64,000 bases of DNA from Pyrenochaeta sp. MPI-SDFR-AT-0127 (lineage: Eukaryota; Ascomycota; Dothideomycetes; Pleosporales; Cucurbitariaceae): contig JAGTJM010000034.1 of NCBI GenBank assembly GCA_020747015.1, forward strand, positions 248,001-312,000, given 5' to 3'. Of the stretch, positions 1-11,648 are shown in pieces (the first letter of the stretch is position 1; every line of letters starts with the position of its first letter). The notes beneath the pieces were generated by a model. It searched no databases. It was not told where the DNA came from and worked only from the letters and a program-made list of their open reading frames with translations. A program made the translations under genes and the position numbers.

Positions 1-1496
1 CGGGCGCCAGATAAGTCGACTGTGCAACACGCAGCTCGAGAGTCGGGAATGAAGCAGTAAGCATGGCAACGAGGATGGGATCCCAATATCGCTCCGGACC
101 TAACAGGGCCTCAGGATTTGGAGCCTGTCAGACGCATAAGACCAAGGCGCATGGGTGTACCCCACGTGGCAATCCTAAATACAGATGGAGCATTTGGTTG
201 TACTACCGGTGCTGTGGTAACCGCTTGGTGACGATGGGGGTCAAGAATCACCCAGGACGCGAACAAAGCGAACAGACGAGTACCCCGCATGTCGATTCTT
301 TCCTCCACTGCACGAGGCATCTCTTCTGTTCTCAGACTCCCTGCCTGTGGAGGCCCGCGGAGCCCGGTGTGCCGCCGGGCAAACGCCTGGCCTCAAGCGA
401 TGTTTTGGGGCATCGGGTATGTCCGCGCAATCTCCTGGCAGGCCCATCCGTGTTTCTACGCGGACCGAGCCATATTGGTGCGGCAGCGCTGCGGACGCAG
501 CCTACTTCAAGTGTTGGCACTGATCACTTTGAGCTCAACGATGGCCCTGCAGACAATGGCATGCTCAATTGATTCGAAACACGCTGCTTGCGTGCTCTCG
601 CGTGGAAATGGAAGAGCGGGTTTGCATGCGCCACCGAATCCTTCGACGCTGTTTCTGGCAAAGACCGCAGGCTTTTACGAGGGGGATATGTAGCCAAGTC
701 ACATCGGACCGCGGTAAATGGGCCTGTCCCCTCCAGATGCACTGAGAGCTGCTGTGATTCGTACGCAGGTATATAGCTCTGCATGTATAGGTGCTTAACT
801 TTTTTTTCAGCCTGTTTGGCCATGATTTTTCCAGATCGTGGGCAAACAATGCAGCAGATTGTCCACACGAACACGGGTTTGTCGTGGGCTCTGTGTATCT
901 AGTATCCACATATTCATCATCCTGTGTAGATGTGTGATTAGGCTCAGGCGGCTGGCGGAGAGGCCGCCGTCTCCCGCAAACGAGATTAGCCGCTTATGCA
1001 GTCCTCGGACTGTCTTGCATGCAGGCCACCCTTCCTTTCTAGTCTCAACGCCACCAACGGAGCTCGACATTCCTAGACATGCTGCCACCGCAATACAAGT
1101 CCTTCAGAGGCCTTTCACACCACGTTGAGGCACAGTGACCCGAGCGATCGGCACAGTCCATCTGACAGAGCCGCCTCGCTTGCTCGACACGCGTATATAA
1201 GCGATATCCACGCAGCAAATGTCCAGCATGGTACGGCATGCTAGTCCTCAACGGCTCCGTATGGCACGACTCATGGGCCGATCTAGCCTCTTCCCCACGA
1301 ACTATGATCAGTGCTTTGGACGCGAGAACGAGGCCTCGCTTGCCATGCTGCTCGGCGACAAGTAATTTCAAACCCAACCATGTAAAAGGATCGTGTGTAC
1401 CTTATATGCAATGGCCTCCTGCATCTCCATCACCGTCCCAGACTCCCGGTACCCAGGATTCTCGTGTCGCGCGGAATTCTCCGCCATACATTGACA
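1..1496. other. Intergenic, no supported gene
   Basis: Only short, mutually overlapping ORFs occur on both strands. None has a recognisable domain, a plausible splice chain or a signal peptide. A TATATAA stretch at 1194-1200 lies about 300 bp before the start codon of the next gene and could belong to its promoter. Confidence 0.5.
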
Positions 1497-3299
1497 ATGC
1501 GGATCCCATCTGTTGTCTCCCTGGGCGCCCTCACGGCAGCCGCGTCAGCAAGTACGTTTGAGCCTGCCGACTTCAATGTGACGGAGGCTCTTCTCGACAA
1601 CGGCGTCAATGTCTCGGCTATCCCAGAACTGGCGGGACTGGTGGAGCGCTCTTCTCTCGGTGCCTGCTCAATAGCTGTGTGTATCCCTTGGCTTCGTGTG
1701 CAAGATTCGGCCCGATAGCTGACCATTGTCACAGTGCAGCGCTCTCAAGATCACGTTTGGAAGTGGCAGCGTGCTGTCTGAAGGAAGCGCGGCATACCAA
1801 GACTTCACCAACAATTACTGGGCGGGGCAGCAGAACAGCGTCAACCCATACTGTGTGTTCAAACCCACCAATGCAGTTCAAGTTTCGACGCTTGTCCTTT
1901 TGTCTCGCCTCACGCAGTGCCCGTTTGCCGTGAAAGGAGGGGGTCATGCGGCTTTTGCGGGAGGCTCGAGCATAGAGGGGGGCATTACCGTGGCCCTGGA
2001 AAGACTCGATGCGATTACGCTGTCAGCGAACAAGAAGATTGCCTCTATTGGGCCAGGCAATCGCTGGGGCAATGTCTACAAGACGCTGGAACCGCATGGT
2101 GTTGCAGTGATTGGTGGTCGTGTAAGTTGATTTTGTTGCGCTCTGGGTCAGACAACATATCCTTTCACTGTCAATGAGAAATTTATGGGGTATCTAAGAC
2201 ATCACGTCTGAATCTTCTACTTACAGTGGCATTATTCATTGTACGCATCCTGACAGCTCCATAGGTAGCCTCGGTCGGTGTGTCTGGACTGACACTTGGA
2301 GGGGGCATCTCCCACTTTGCCAATGCCTACGGATGGGCCTGCGACAATGTCGAGTCGTTTGAGGTTGTGACAGCATCGGGCATCATTGTCACAGCCAGTG
2401 CGGCTCTCTTCCCCGATCTCTACTGGGCTCTGCGTGGAGGCGGCAACAACTTCGGCATCGTCACAAAGTTCAACCTGAGGACATTTGTCCAGGGCCCAAT
2501 GTGGGGTGGTCAGCGCGCTCACCTCGAATCTGAATGGGACGCCATTTACAAAGCCTACTACAACTTTGCGGTCAATGCTGCCAAAGACACCAAGCAGGCT
2601 CAGATTGTCTCGTTTGCTCTGCAGGGCGGAATGAAGATTGCAGCAGAGGATCTGGAGTATCATGAGCCTACGCCGTGGCCTGCAGTGTTTGACGAGTGGA
2701 AAGCCATTCCAGCAATCATTGACGGAACTGCCGTCAACAATCTCTCCACACTGGCGCAAAATCTCGGCGCAGGAACTCCAGAGGGCATTCAGGAGACGTA
2801 CTGGGACCGTACATTCAAGGTGGACAGGGATATCTTCAAAATCTTCATTGACACGTTCTTTGAAATGCTTCCTGCGATTGAAGATGCTGCCGACATCCTC
2901 CCCGTCCTCTCATTCCAGGCCATTACCGTGCCAGCAATGGAGAGCATGCAGCAGAATGGAGGTAATGCGCTGGGTCTCGATCCCAAAGAAGGACCCGTCT
3001 TCATCTGTAATCTTGCCATTATGTGGAGCAACACTGCTGACAACACTCGCATCATGGCGTTCAGCGACAGCCTGTACAAGCGGCTGGTGGAGATAGCTGG
3101 GGCTCGGGGACTGAACAACGACTACATCTACATGAACTACGCCTCGCCGTACCAGGACGTCATTTCGAGCTACGGAGCGGCGAACAAGCAGAGGCTGAAG
3201 AAGATTGCCGCAGTCTATGACCCTACTGCAGTCTTCCAGAAGCTCCAGCCTGGATACTTCAAGCTCGAAGGCGCGCCATATGGGCCGTTCCCAGCGTAG
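1497..3299 (+). CDS. Secreted FAD-linked oxidase, berberine-bridge-enzyme-like
   Basis: Three exons, 1497-1676, 1735-2121 and 2265-3299, joined in phase 0, give about 533 residues. A signal peptide covers about residues 1-19. The FAD-binding PCMH fold follows: the FFKPTNA-type segment near 102, the GGGH motif with His131 as the expected covalent flavin site, and GVSGLTLGGG just after the second junction. The C-terminus has the BBE domain motif (YMNYASPYQ, then VYDPTAVFQKLQPGY). Family members oxidise alcohols, sugars or alkaloid-type substrates with O2. In bicovalent members a Cys lies just before the GVGG-like motif; here that place reads GGRVASVG, so single covalent flavinylation is inferred. 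No polyketide or peptide synthetase lies nearby, so a pathway cannot be assigned. The second intron (143 bp) is longer than is usual here, but the join restores the family motif. Confidence 0.9.
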
Positions 3300-3785
3300 A
3301 TTACCGCCAGGCACAAGACACGTACAGTACACGATATAGATGCCCACTATAGTATAATATATAATGCTTCTGCCCTTGATGACATCGTGAGCTGGCTGGT
3401 CCTTCCTGATGTGGTGCCGTCGTGCGCTCTTTCCTCATCCGGCAGCAGCCGCGAAGAGTCTACAATATCCTCCAGCATGCACTCTGCAGCTACTCCCGCT
3501 CATTGGATACTGCAAAACATTTAGTGCATCTACCGGACAACGTCACACACATCTGCGCAGGCTAACTTGCGGATGCTCGGCCGTCTGCGGTGAGGCTGCA
3601 GGCGCCAAGCAAGGGTGGCCAGTGCGCCAAGCGTTTCTGCAGGTCGCCTCTTTCGCATTCTTTACGTTTGCGACCTTCTCCTCCATCACCAGCACCCATC
3701 GAGCGTCTTGATTGACTTGCCCTCAATTCCCAAGACTCACCCCGCCCTTCGAACACGCTCCTCGCATCATATCTCTCCCTGCACC
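3300..3785. other. Intergenic / 5' leader of SR gene
   Basis: Pyrimidine-rich sequence fills the last 130 bp before the SR-protein start codon, as expected for a 5' untranslated region. I see no gene here. Confidence 0.6.
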
Positions 3786-4833
3786 ATGTCTCGCGGCGGC
3801 GGCACTACGCTTTACGTCACCGGCTTCGGCCACGGCACCCGCGCTCGCGACCTTGCCTACGAATTCGAACGGTATGTCCTTTAACGCCTCGTTTGCCAGC
3901 TCCATCGCCCTCGTCTCTGGGCCGTCCCAGCACCGCCTGTCTGCCCTGATCTTGCCCGCCGTCTGCATCACGATGCCCTGCTCGCGATGCTGCTTCCTCC
4001 CTTCCGCACTTGCTGCTGCCTTGACGCGACCGCCTTGCTCCCCCGCTCGCCCTTTGCACCCGAGCTCCTCCAGCCCTCATCTCTAACATCTCAAAGCTAT
4101 GGTCGCCTTGTCCGCTGCGACATCCCAGCTCCCCGCTCGGCGTCGAGTAGACTGTGAGTTTGACTTGCCCAACTTTGGCCCCCAGGGTCTAATAAGCCAG
4201 CAGCTTCGCCTTCGTGGAATACGAGAGTCGCCGCGATGCCGACGATGCATACCACGAGATGCATAATAAGCGGATCGGCAGAGACGACTTGCTGAAGATT
4301 GAGGTATGTTTTGTTCTTTCCAGCCATGGACCCTTTTCAGAGTGTGCTAACCATCGCCAGTGGGCTCGCACTCCTCCCTCGGCATCGTGGCGCTTTGACT
4401 CTGGCCGTGACCGTCCTCGTGGCGAGCGTTCCGAGCGCGGCGGTGACCGAGGCGACCGTAGTGACCGTGGCGACCGCGGCGTCCGTTCCCCTCGACGCCG
4501 AAGCACTTCACCTCGGCGCGAGCGTGGCGGCTCTCCTCGCAAGGACGATCGTCGCGAGCGCGATTACGACCGCCGTGATCGCGACAGGTCTAGGAGCCCA
4601 GACGGTGACCGCGAAATGAAGGATGTTCGTGATCGCGAGGACGACCGTGGCGACCGTGAGCGTGGTGATCGCGAGCGCGATGAAAGACGTGAGCGTGACC
4701 GCGAGCCTGAGGCGAATGGCGAGGTCCGCAAGAGTAAGACATTGATCCTGACATGTCGGCGTTTGCTAATCAACGACTAGACGATTCCCCTCCCCCTCCA
4801 GCAGTCCACGAAGACTTGGATGTGGCCGAGTAG
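3786..4833 (+). CDS. SR-type pre-mRNA splicing factor, one RRM (Srp1-like)
   Basis: Five exons, 3786-3871, 4097-4153, 4204-4303, 4361-4733 and 4781-4833, give about 222 residues. The single RRM at about 10-82 has RNP2 (LYVTGFG) and RNP1 (LFAFVEYE). The tail is long and charged, with alternating Arg-Asp, Arg-Glu and Arg-Ser dipeptides including RSPRRRSTSPRRERGGSP, then a short acidic end. The N-terminus is close to what I recall of fission yeast Srp1. The expected role is nuclear: binding exonic elements and recruiting spliceosome parts, with Ser phosphorylation by SR kinases. Four introns in a short gene is common for fungal SR genes and allows regulated splicing. The RD/RE-rich tail could also be described as an RNA-binding RGG/RD-type region. 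Confidence 0.88.
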
Positions 4834-5445
4834 ACTGAGGCGCTGTTGTGCGTATACTTGCAGCACCTGGCTACCGTTACTGTCTGATTATGGTAGGATG
4901 GGCGCAAACTTCTAGATTGGTACCTGCCGTGGGTGTTTCGATAGCAGACAAAAGGGTTCACGGTTTTCTTCTTTGGTCTAGTGGAGGCTAGAGTTACGGC
5001 TCAGCCGGGCCACGACATTAATCAATTCAGCAGTCGCAAAGCTCGGTTCGGCTCTTTCTTTGGCGATCGGTAACGGCGAAATCCAATTCGGTTCGATTTT
5101 GTCCCCCGAGCGGTCGGTCGGATTCGATACGGTCTTATTCTGTACACTACTCGGTCGATTTGTAGCTCGTCGAAGTCATCCATACCCACCACGTCGATGT
5201 TCGCTTCGATCTCACTTTCCCCCCGATACCCCGTCGTTTACCACTCCCGATGCGATACCGTCATGTCCAAGGTTTGTATATTTTGTGTCTTGTTGTCCAT
5301 GTATCCACCCTGCCCTAGTGACCGTGACGCCACGCCATTGCACAAGCTGTTCATGTATACAGCACTTTGCATGTTGCCAGATATTGAATCAATGCACTGT
5401 TTGATTTTTGTTTCCACTATGTATTTCTGTCCAATTTGTGAAGGT
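4834..5445. other. Convergent 3' intergenic region
   Basis: Lies between the 3' ends of the SR gene (+) and the membrane-protein gene (-). It contains only short ORFs without family resemblance. Confidence 0.6.
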
Positions 5446-7323
5446 CTAATCACCCACCCACATGCACACGCCATATCGAAACAACATCTGCCCTACAACA
5501 ATATACCCGCCTACAGCCGGACTCGCCGTGACAACATACGTCACAGCCCGAACCAACGGCCCAACCTGCATACTCCCATTCGCCATGGCATCCTTCCCCT
5601 CCTGATCCAGCACCCACCACAGGCCAGTAAACACGCCAAAGCTCAGCCACTGCGCCGTAAACGTTCGCCACGTCGAGCTCTCCTGGCTCGGGATCGCGCC
5701 CTCGCGGAACCCAGACAAGACGCCTGTAATCAGCACGGGCAGAAGCGCAATCAGCGTCGTCAGCGTGTACTTTGACCAGCGCCAGCGTTGTGCTGTTCGG
5801 CTTGGAAGCGATGGGGTGAAGGCTGGTGTCCAGGTGTAGTGCTTCCCGAAAGGGTAGGTGCGGCAGAGTGTTAGGGACGACATGCTGTGTTGGGCGGGTG
5901 TTTCGATGATGGACGGGCTTAGGGGTGGAGTGCGGCGGCGGAGGAGAGGTGGATGTGATGGGATGAGGAGTAAGGGAGATGTGGTTGTGCCGATGTAGTT
6001 TAATTTCTGCGGTATGGGGGATATAGTAGTAGAGTGTGACTGGTAGATGGAGGATGTTGTTGAAGCTGGGGAGATTAGCTTTATTTCCTTGGTGGATATT
6101 GTTGGTTCTGCGTCCCCCTTGTTAACGTCCTGCTGCCCTTCTACGGTGAGAGTGCGGTGTGACGGGGTAAACGTGGTGCGGAAATTTGCGTCTAGAGTCC
6201 CAGCGTCGTCGGCGTGGAAGTGCACAGTGTCTAGATCCTCGCCGTCTGCAAAGGCACTAGTACACGCACTTGTTGCGTCGTCTTCTCTGGCGCGTGCCAC
6301 GGCGCCTTCGAAGACGCCACCCTGTTGCCGCGCTTCGTCCATGATGCTGCTTTCGACCATGTACAGACTGGGATACTCTGGCCGGCACAAGTTGCCGATG
6401 AGGTTCATGATGGACATGACGGCGTAAGGAGCGACGGTCAGCCCAAAAGCAGCGTATCCGAACTGCTTGATCTGGTCACCGCGGGAACGGTAGAGTGTCG
6501 ATAATGCATAGGCGGATTGGGCGAGCGCGATGAGTGCTTTGACAATGTTGTATGTTGCTGAGACTTCGATTGTGGGCTGCTTGCTGGGCTCGGGGGGAGA
6601 GGAATAGGGAGATACTGCAGAAGAAGTGAACTGGACATCGCGAGGGAGGATGGCGAATCGGTACCCAGCCGGGAGGATGTAGGTGCCGTGGATGATGCGG
6701 CGGTGGACGAAGACTGGGCGACCGAAGCGGGTGAACATGTAGGGTGGGGAGAAGGGTATTATGTGCATCATGCTTGCCTTCTCTTGATCCTTGTCGATCG
6801 AGGTCATTTCCATATCGTGTGCATTGTCGACCTCATTTGATCCAGCTCTTGCGCCCCTCTTGAAGATGACATTGCTGATGCCATCTCCATCTCTGGGTCT
6901 CCAGTCTAAGCCCCTCACGACGACACACAGCGCTCCACTGCAAGCTGCTTTTCGAAGATCGTCGTTTCGAACCCATACCGCTCCCGACAGAATCGCATCG
7001 ATGCCTCTGTACACTCCAAGAGTTGGGAAGAGCAGCGATCCAAGCACGCTTACAAAGTAGTCATCCGCACGCTCGCCAGGCCGCGTCAGGACAGTCGCGG
7101 CGTGCGCGACATAGTTTAGCAGATAGAAGACCAAGAGGTCAATCGCCTTGGTTGGTGTGCAGAGCAGGCCAGGGGTCCCGTGATCAGATGATCCAGATGG
7201 CAGGGCGATGGTGATGTTCTGGAGGACCAGGGCGGTCACGGGAGATGTGAGGGCAAGGAGCAAGGCGTAGAGGACCTGAGAACGCGTGGTGCCCATGCTG
7301 AAGTCCGTTCTAGCGCCCAGCAT
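5446..7323 (-). CDS. Multi-pass membrane protein of unknown function, 625 aa
   Basis: A single open frame of 625 residues with no intron needed. Hydrophobic segments occur at about 16-37, at 60-80 (LLVFYLLNYVAHAATVL) and at two sites in the middle (AYALSTLY; FGLTVAPYAVMSIMNLIG). Two more lie near the C-terminus (LTTLIALLPVLITGVLSGF; AVTYVVTASPAVGGYIVVG). A hydrophilic Ser/Thr-rich region of about 150 residues separates the middle and last pairs and is probably cytosolic. A second Met at residue 10 could be the true start. I do not recognise a named domain; the architecture resembles uncharacterised ascomycete membrane proteins. Gene reality is supported by length and by hydropathy that fits only this frame. 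Confidence 0.8.
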   Translation of the reverse strand: MLGARTDFSMGTTRSQVLYALLLALTSPVTALVLQNITIALPSGSSDHGTPGLLCTPTKAIDLLVFYLLNYVAHAATVLTRPGERADDYFVSVLGSLLFPTLGVYRGIDAILSGAVWVRNDDLRKAACSGALCVVVRGLDWRPRDGDGISNVIFKRGARAGSNEVDNAHDMEMTSIDKDQEKASMMHIIPFSPPYMFTRFGRPVFVHRRIIHGTYILPAGYRFAILPRDVQFTSSAVSPYSSPPEPSKQPTIEVSATYNIVKALIALAQSAYALSTLYRSRGDQIKQFGYAAFGLTVAPYAVMSIMNLIGNLCRPEYPSLYMVESSIMDEARQQGGVFEGAVARAREDDATSACTSAFADGEDLDTVHFHADDAGTLDANFRTTFTPSHRTLTVEGQQDVNKGDAEPTISTKEIKLISPASTTSSIYQSHSTTISPIPQKLNYIGTTTSPLLLIPSHPPLLRRRTPPLSPSIIETPAQHSMSSLTLCRTYPFGKHYTWTPAFTPSLPSRTAQRWRWSKYTLTTLIALLPVLITGVLSGFREGAIPSQESSTWRTFTAQWLSFGVFTGLWWVLDQEGKDAMANGSMQVGPLVRAVTYVVTASPAVGGYIVVGQMLFRYGVCMWVGD

Positions 7324-8127
7324 TTCATAGTAAGCCCCGATGCAGCATCAACCAGCCTTGCGTGTCATTATCCGGATCCGAGGCTGTGAAGCGCTTGGTG
7401 AAGCAGAAACACAGCGGCAACGCGAGAGATGGGAGAATGAAGACAGGAAAAGGAGCGAGCAAGAGTGCATGAAGATGTTCAAAATCTCCGCATCTGAGGT
7501 TGATTCAGCCTTGAGCTGGGCTCCCGCTCGTCGTGCATGCCATTCGCTGCCCAGCGCCACATGCTCGCTCTGCTCGTATCGCGGTGCAGCGTCACACCCC
7601 CCACCCGCCGCGCAGCAGCCACAACGGGGAACGAGGAATGCCATGGCCGGGAACTGCGAGGCTTGGGGAACGCACAAAGAAACAATCTAGACGATTTGCG
7701 CATGGGGGAGGTTGTTGCGACAGCCCTTTGCACTATGATGAAGGAGGCTTAGGGGCTGCTTACGACGTCTAAGCCACGCCGCCACTGCGCCATGGGCACC
7801 GTGACATGTGGTGTTAGAGAAGAGCATTCTTCCCGGGCATTTACCAGCGGGCGCTTTTCATTTTCTCTTTCTCTTCCTCTTTCACATCCACTCTCAATCC
7901 CAATTCCAGTCGCTGGTCTTTCTCTCTGCGCCGCTTGCATTTGCTCGCCGCCCTCGCCATCTACCCGGCACCCGATTGCCGAACAAAGCGAGCTGATCGA
8001 CTAGGACGAGCATTGCCCAGCTGCGCCGCCCAACGCCTTGCAGCAGAGACTACCAAGAAAGCGTCTCTCTTGCGACTGACAAGTCCATCGCTCCTCCACC
8101 ACACTCGCCAGATTCCACTCTCCAGCC
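7324..8127. other. Divergent promoter region
   Basis: Separates the start codons of the minus-strand membrane protein and the plus-strand CYSTM-like gene. The last 300 bp contain CT-rich tracts (TTTTCTCTTTCTCTTCCTC near 7858-7880), typical of fungal promoters and leaders. No gene is supported. Confidence 0.6.
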
Positions 8128-8624
8128 ATGTCTCAGAAATACGTACGTTTTTTGTCTTGCAACGGCCAGCGCGACAGCAGCAATCACATGGCATTGCATC
8201 GCGTTGCGCCACATGTCGCCACATCCGCCATCGCAGCGCATCCGAGTCTGTTACTGACAATCTCTAGGACACGCAAGGCGCGCCGCCGCAATATCCCCAG
8301 TCTCCTCCGCCTGCGCACCACGACGCGGGTGGTGTGCAGCCCTACTACAACCAAGCGCCCCAGGGCGGCAACGCAGACTACTACGGCAATTCCCCAAACC
8401 CGTACCAGCAGCAGGGCGGCTATGGACCACCACAAGGGCAATATGGCCCACCTGGGGGCGGATACGGCCAGCCTCAACAAAACATGCAGTACCAGCAGGG
8501 ACCACCGCCGCAGGGAGGTTACTATCAGGATGACCGGAGACAACAGGGTGGTGCGGGAGGCGGCATTCTAGCTGGTCTCTGCGCAGGTCTGGCGTGTTGT
8601 TGCTGCTTGGACTGCTTGTTCTAA
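8128..8624 (+). CDS. CYSTM-like Pro/Gln/Tyr-rich peptide, 123 aa
   Basis: A five-codon first exon (8128-8142, MSQKY) is joined across a 125 bp intron to 8268-8624. The body is rich in Gly, Pro, Gln and Tyr (repeats such as YGPPQGQYGPPGGGYGQP). It ends with a short hydrophobic Cys-rich segment, GGILAGLCAGLACCCCLDCLF. This is the layout of CYSTM (cysteine-rich transmembrane module) proteins: a disordered head and a C-terminal Cys-rich membrane module, often palmitoylated and linked to stress tolerance. The function is inferred from layout only. The very short first exon is supported by a canonical GTACGT donor and a TCTCTAG acceptor. Confidence 0.82.
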
Positions 8625-9788
8625 GCAGCTGGGAGACGGCACGAAAGGCGACGAGAAGCATTGAGGTGCACTCACTTCCCACGGGCGTTCTCGGTCGTTT
8701 GCCAAATGCGGCGGGCGTTGAGAGAGCAGCACGACGGCTTCACGGTAGCGTTCAAACTAGTTTGTTTCTTTCGTCATCTGGAGTTCATTCAACAGCCATT
8801 ATGGGCCTATTTTAAGCTTTCAGTTGCATCTCATGGTTCACTCACAATTGCACCGTGCTCACCGCTATCGAACTAGTTTAATCATATCTTAATCCGGCAA
8901 CAAGAAACATACAGTGGTTTCTTTATCATGAAATGGTTTACTGATGTCTTTTCACGTGACGTCCACGGCAACCAACTTCCTCATCCGTTCAATCGAGATG
9001 CCATGTATGCAGTTCCACGGAACCATTTCAGCCCCAACGCCAAAACCGCCGCTCATGCAATGACAGCATCCCCCCAGCCCAACAGACCTCGCCAACCTCG
9101 CTGTTCCTGGGGTCTCGGCCCATCTTTGCCTCTTTCATCCTGGTTACCCCACAATCCCAGCCGTCCTTCAGCCGCGCTGCCTGCCTCTCAACCTCGATTC
9201 CCCGCTTGATATCTTTCTTCAACACCATCTTTCCGAAGAAATATTGACGATTTGAACTCAGTAGAGTCCAACTGACTGTGTTTCTATTCTTGTACGTCTG
9301 TGCGGCTAGTCAGTCACTTGGAAGCTCACGCATATCCAGGCCCTAGGGTAACGCCACCTTTGCACCACATCGTAGAAGCTACCCAACTTCCACGAACCAA
9401 GAGCAACAGCGAACCCAGTCCGTTTGTTCGTTTGCTACATTAATATACCGAGTCGCAGGTAAATCACCCGACTAGCGGTCCTGGGCTTTTCTGGAAATCA
9501 AAATTTTTTCAGGAACAAGGTCCATTTTCTTTGTCCTACGCTTCACGACGTCTTGTCTGCATTCGGAGCACCCGGTTCGGATAACGCCGCGTTTGCAAAC
9601 GTACTGGCTGCGCTGCAAGGCGGTGGAGCAAATATATCGATTGTTCGGGCAACCCTGGGGACAAGCTATAAGCCACGAGTGTCTCCGAAAAGAAGGACCG
9701 ATATTTGTTTACCAACGTCACCTTTTGCAAGAATTCTCAGTCTTCACATTACATCGCAATACCTTCCTAGGACGATTCTTTCGACAGT
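8625..9788. other. Intergenic, promoter of first CFEM gene
   Basis: No ORF with domain resemblance or convincing splice chain. It holds the 3' end of the CYSTM-like gene and the upstream region of the CFEM gene. Confidence 0.55.
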
Positions 9789-10265
9789 ATGAAATTCAGC
9801 AACGCATACCTCGCTGTCATTGCTGCTATTCTGCCCGCTGTCTGGTCTTTACCTGCAGAACTTGCCGTCAGGCAGTACAAGCTACCCACGTGCGGAGCAG
9901 TGAGTCTAATCTATGATAATCCCATGACCAGCTGACTAACAATGTTCGTAGGAGTATTGTCTTGTAGAGACACCAGGCCTCTTCGATGCATGCGCTCCAT
10001 CAGACCTAGCATGTCTATGTTCACTGGAGCAGAGCGAAGTCACCCGCTATGTCAGCACCGTGCAGCCTTGCCTAGATGGCGTTGCAGGTGAAGCGACATG
10101 CACACCCGGAGCCATATATCGTCAGTGCTCATACCCCTCTTCGTACTGATGCGTGTACTGACTCATGCCTCAGAATACAAAGACATCCTAACGCTTGTTT
10201 GCTCTGGCGAGCGGTTTGGCGCAAAGGTGGTTGCCTTCCCACCAACTGTGCCAGCAAACGAATAA
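9789..10265 (+). CDS. Small secreted CFEM-domain protein, 123 aa
   Basis: Three exons, 9789-9899, 9952-10120 and 10174-10265, give 123 residues. A signal peptide (MKFSNAYLAVIAAILPAVWS) is followed by eight cysteines in the CFEM order: PTCGAEYC, then CAPSDLACLC, then VQPC, ATC and LVC. The Asp in APSDLACLC occupies the place used for haem iron binding in Candida Csa2/Rbt5. CFEM proteins act at the cell surface or outside it, in haem capture, wall structure or host interaction. No clear GPI-anchor signal is present, so it is probably released. The next gene downstream is a second CFEM gene on the same strand. Confidence 0.88.
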
Positions 10266-10788
10266 ACGCATTTTTATTACGCATTTACGCAGTTATGATA
10301 TTAGCATCTACATAAATCATAATATACACTCCTTTTAGCGTTGGATCGCTTATCCACATACCATCGTAGTCTCTTCTTGGCTTTCACTTCGCTGGGTACA
10401 GTCATGGCATATACACATGACTTGGCCCTTTCCTGGTGAAGTTCATGCTTTGACGGATTTTCAGCCTTACGCATTACTCGATGTTTATTCATGCAACCTA
10501 CTGACGTACCTTACACCTTTTTGCACGCTGTAGTTCAACCAGTACTTCGACACGGTCGTGAGGTAACGTAAGTAAGTTTGCGAGTGAGAGAGCTGATAGC
10601 AGCCTCCACGAGCAGATACAAGAAGATATGCCTGGATCAACGTTGACCTGCACAGAATTCCTAATGAATGGCTACCGTTTGCTCCCTCACTGTCACACGC
10701 CTCACTTGCCCCCAAGTCTATATAACCTGCAACTCTTCTATCAGAAACTTCTATTGACGTATAGATACTCTTTCAGGCAGCTGCTGTG
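10266..10788. other. Intergenic between tandem CFEM genes
   Basis: No supported ORF. It carries the promoter of the second CFEM gene, including the TATA element listed separately. Confidence 0.6.
10719..10725 (+). promoter_or_regulatory. TATA-box candidate
   Basis: TATATAA lies 64 bp before the ATG of the second CFEM gene, a sensible spacing for a core promoter with a short 5' leader. Confidence 0.5.
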
Positions 10789-11648
10789 ATGGATATCGAC
10801 GGCCAGCCGGATTCCATATCTAGAGGAGCCGTGGTGAAATCAATAAACCTGGTTGACTATCAAGTCCCGATATGTGGAGTAAGTTCTCTTCTTCTTATAT
10901 CTGGTACGTCTATCAGACTAACATGAATTAGATTTCCAAGAAGTGCCTAAGGGCGCAATCCAACCATACTCCTTCCTGCGATCCCGACGATTTTCAGTGC
11001 GTCTGCAAGGCCAGCAACTCACTCGCCAGAAACACCCAGTTCGACCAACAATGTGCCTTTAACGAGTGCTATGGCGATATCGGGTTGCGAGGTACGTCAC
11101 ATTTTGTAGATCCATATATTTGCGCAACACTGACTCCTCACCGTAAAGAATTTCTACACTATCTAGCCTACAGCTGCGAACAGGTAGATCGCACCCTCAC
11201 CGACATCCCCGAGCGATGGAAATTCTACCTCCCAGAGTCACCAACGCCTTCGCCTACTACCATCCTCGCCCTCCCGTCAGACACATCTCCATCCTCCCCT
11301 CCCCCAACCAACCCCATCCGTCTCTCCCCCGGCGCCATGGCAGGAATCTCCATCGCCGCACTATCCGCCCTCATCCTCGTCCTCGCCCTGGGAACCGTGT
11401 ACCTGAAGGCGAAAAAGAAAGCACAGGACCTGACGCGCAGAAATGCTATATTGCTAGATCGGACGAGTGCGCATGGCGCGTCGGCGAGGATCGAGCAGGT
11501 TATCGGACGCCGGCGCTCGGTGACGAGTTTGACGACGACGGATGGAGGGGCGACGTTGGTGTCGCGGGATAGTGCTGGCGAGGGTTATGGACGGGAGGGT
11601 TCTGGGTATGAAGCGTTTGAGCTGGGAGCCTATCGCAAGGAAGGCTAA
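10789..11648 (+). CDS. Membrane-anchored CFEM protein with cytoplasmic tail
   Basis: Exons 10789-10878, 10932-11091 and 11149-11648 give 249 residues. Eight cysteines follow the CFEM spacing (ICGISKKC, then SCDPDDFQCVC, QQC, NEC, SC), with Asp just before CVC as the candidate haem ligand. A Ser/Pro/Thr stalk (about 130-165) leads to one transmembrane helix (about 172-193, AGISIAALSALILVLALGTVY) and a basic cytoplasmic tail. This resembles the Pth11-like or receptor-type CFEM layout but with only one helix. From this ATG there is no signal peptide, so either the helix is the only targeting signal or a short upstream exon has been missed (a CTTTCAG acceptor-like site ends at 10776). Confidence 0.8.

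Noticed and set aside
63..693. Plus ORFs of 169 and 134 codons at the window start
   Set aside because: Overlapping frames with no family motif or coding-like hydropathy; both cannot be real.
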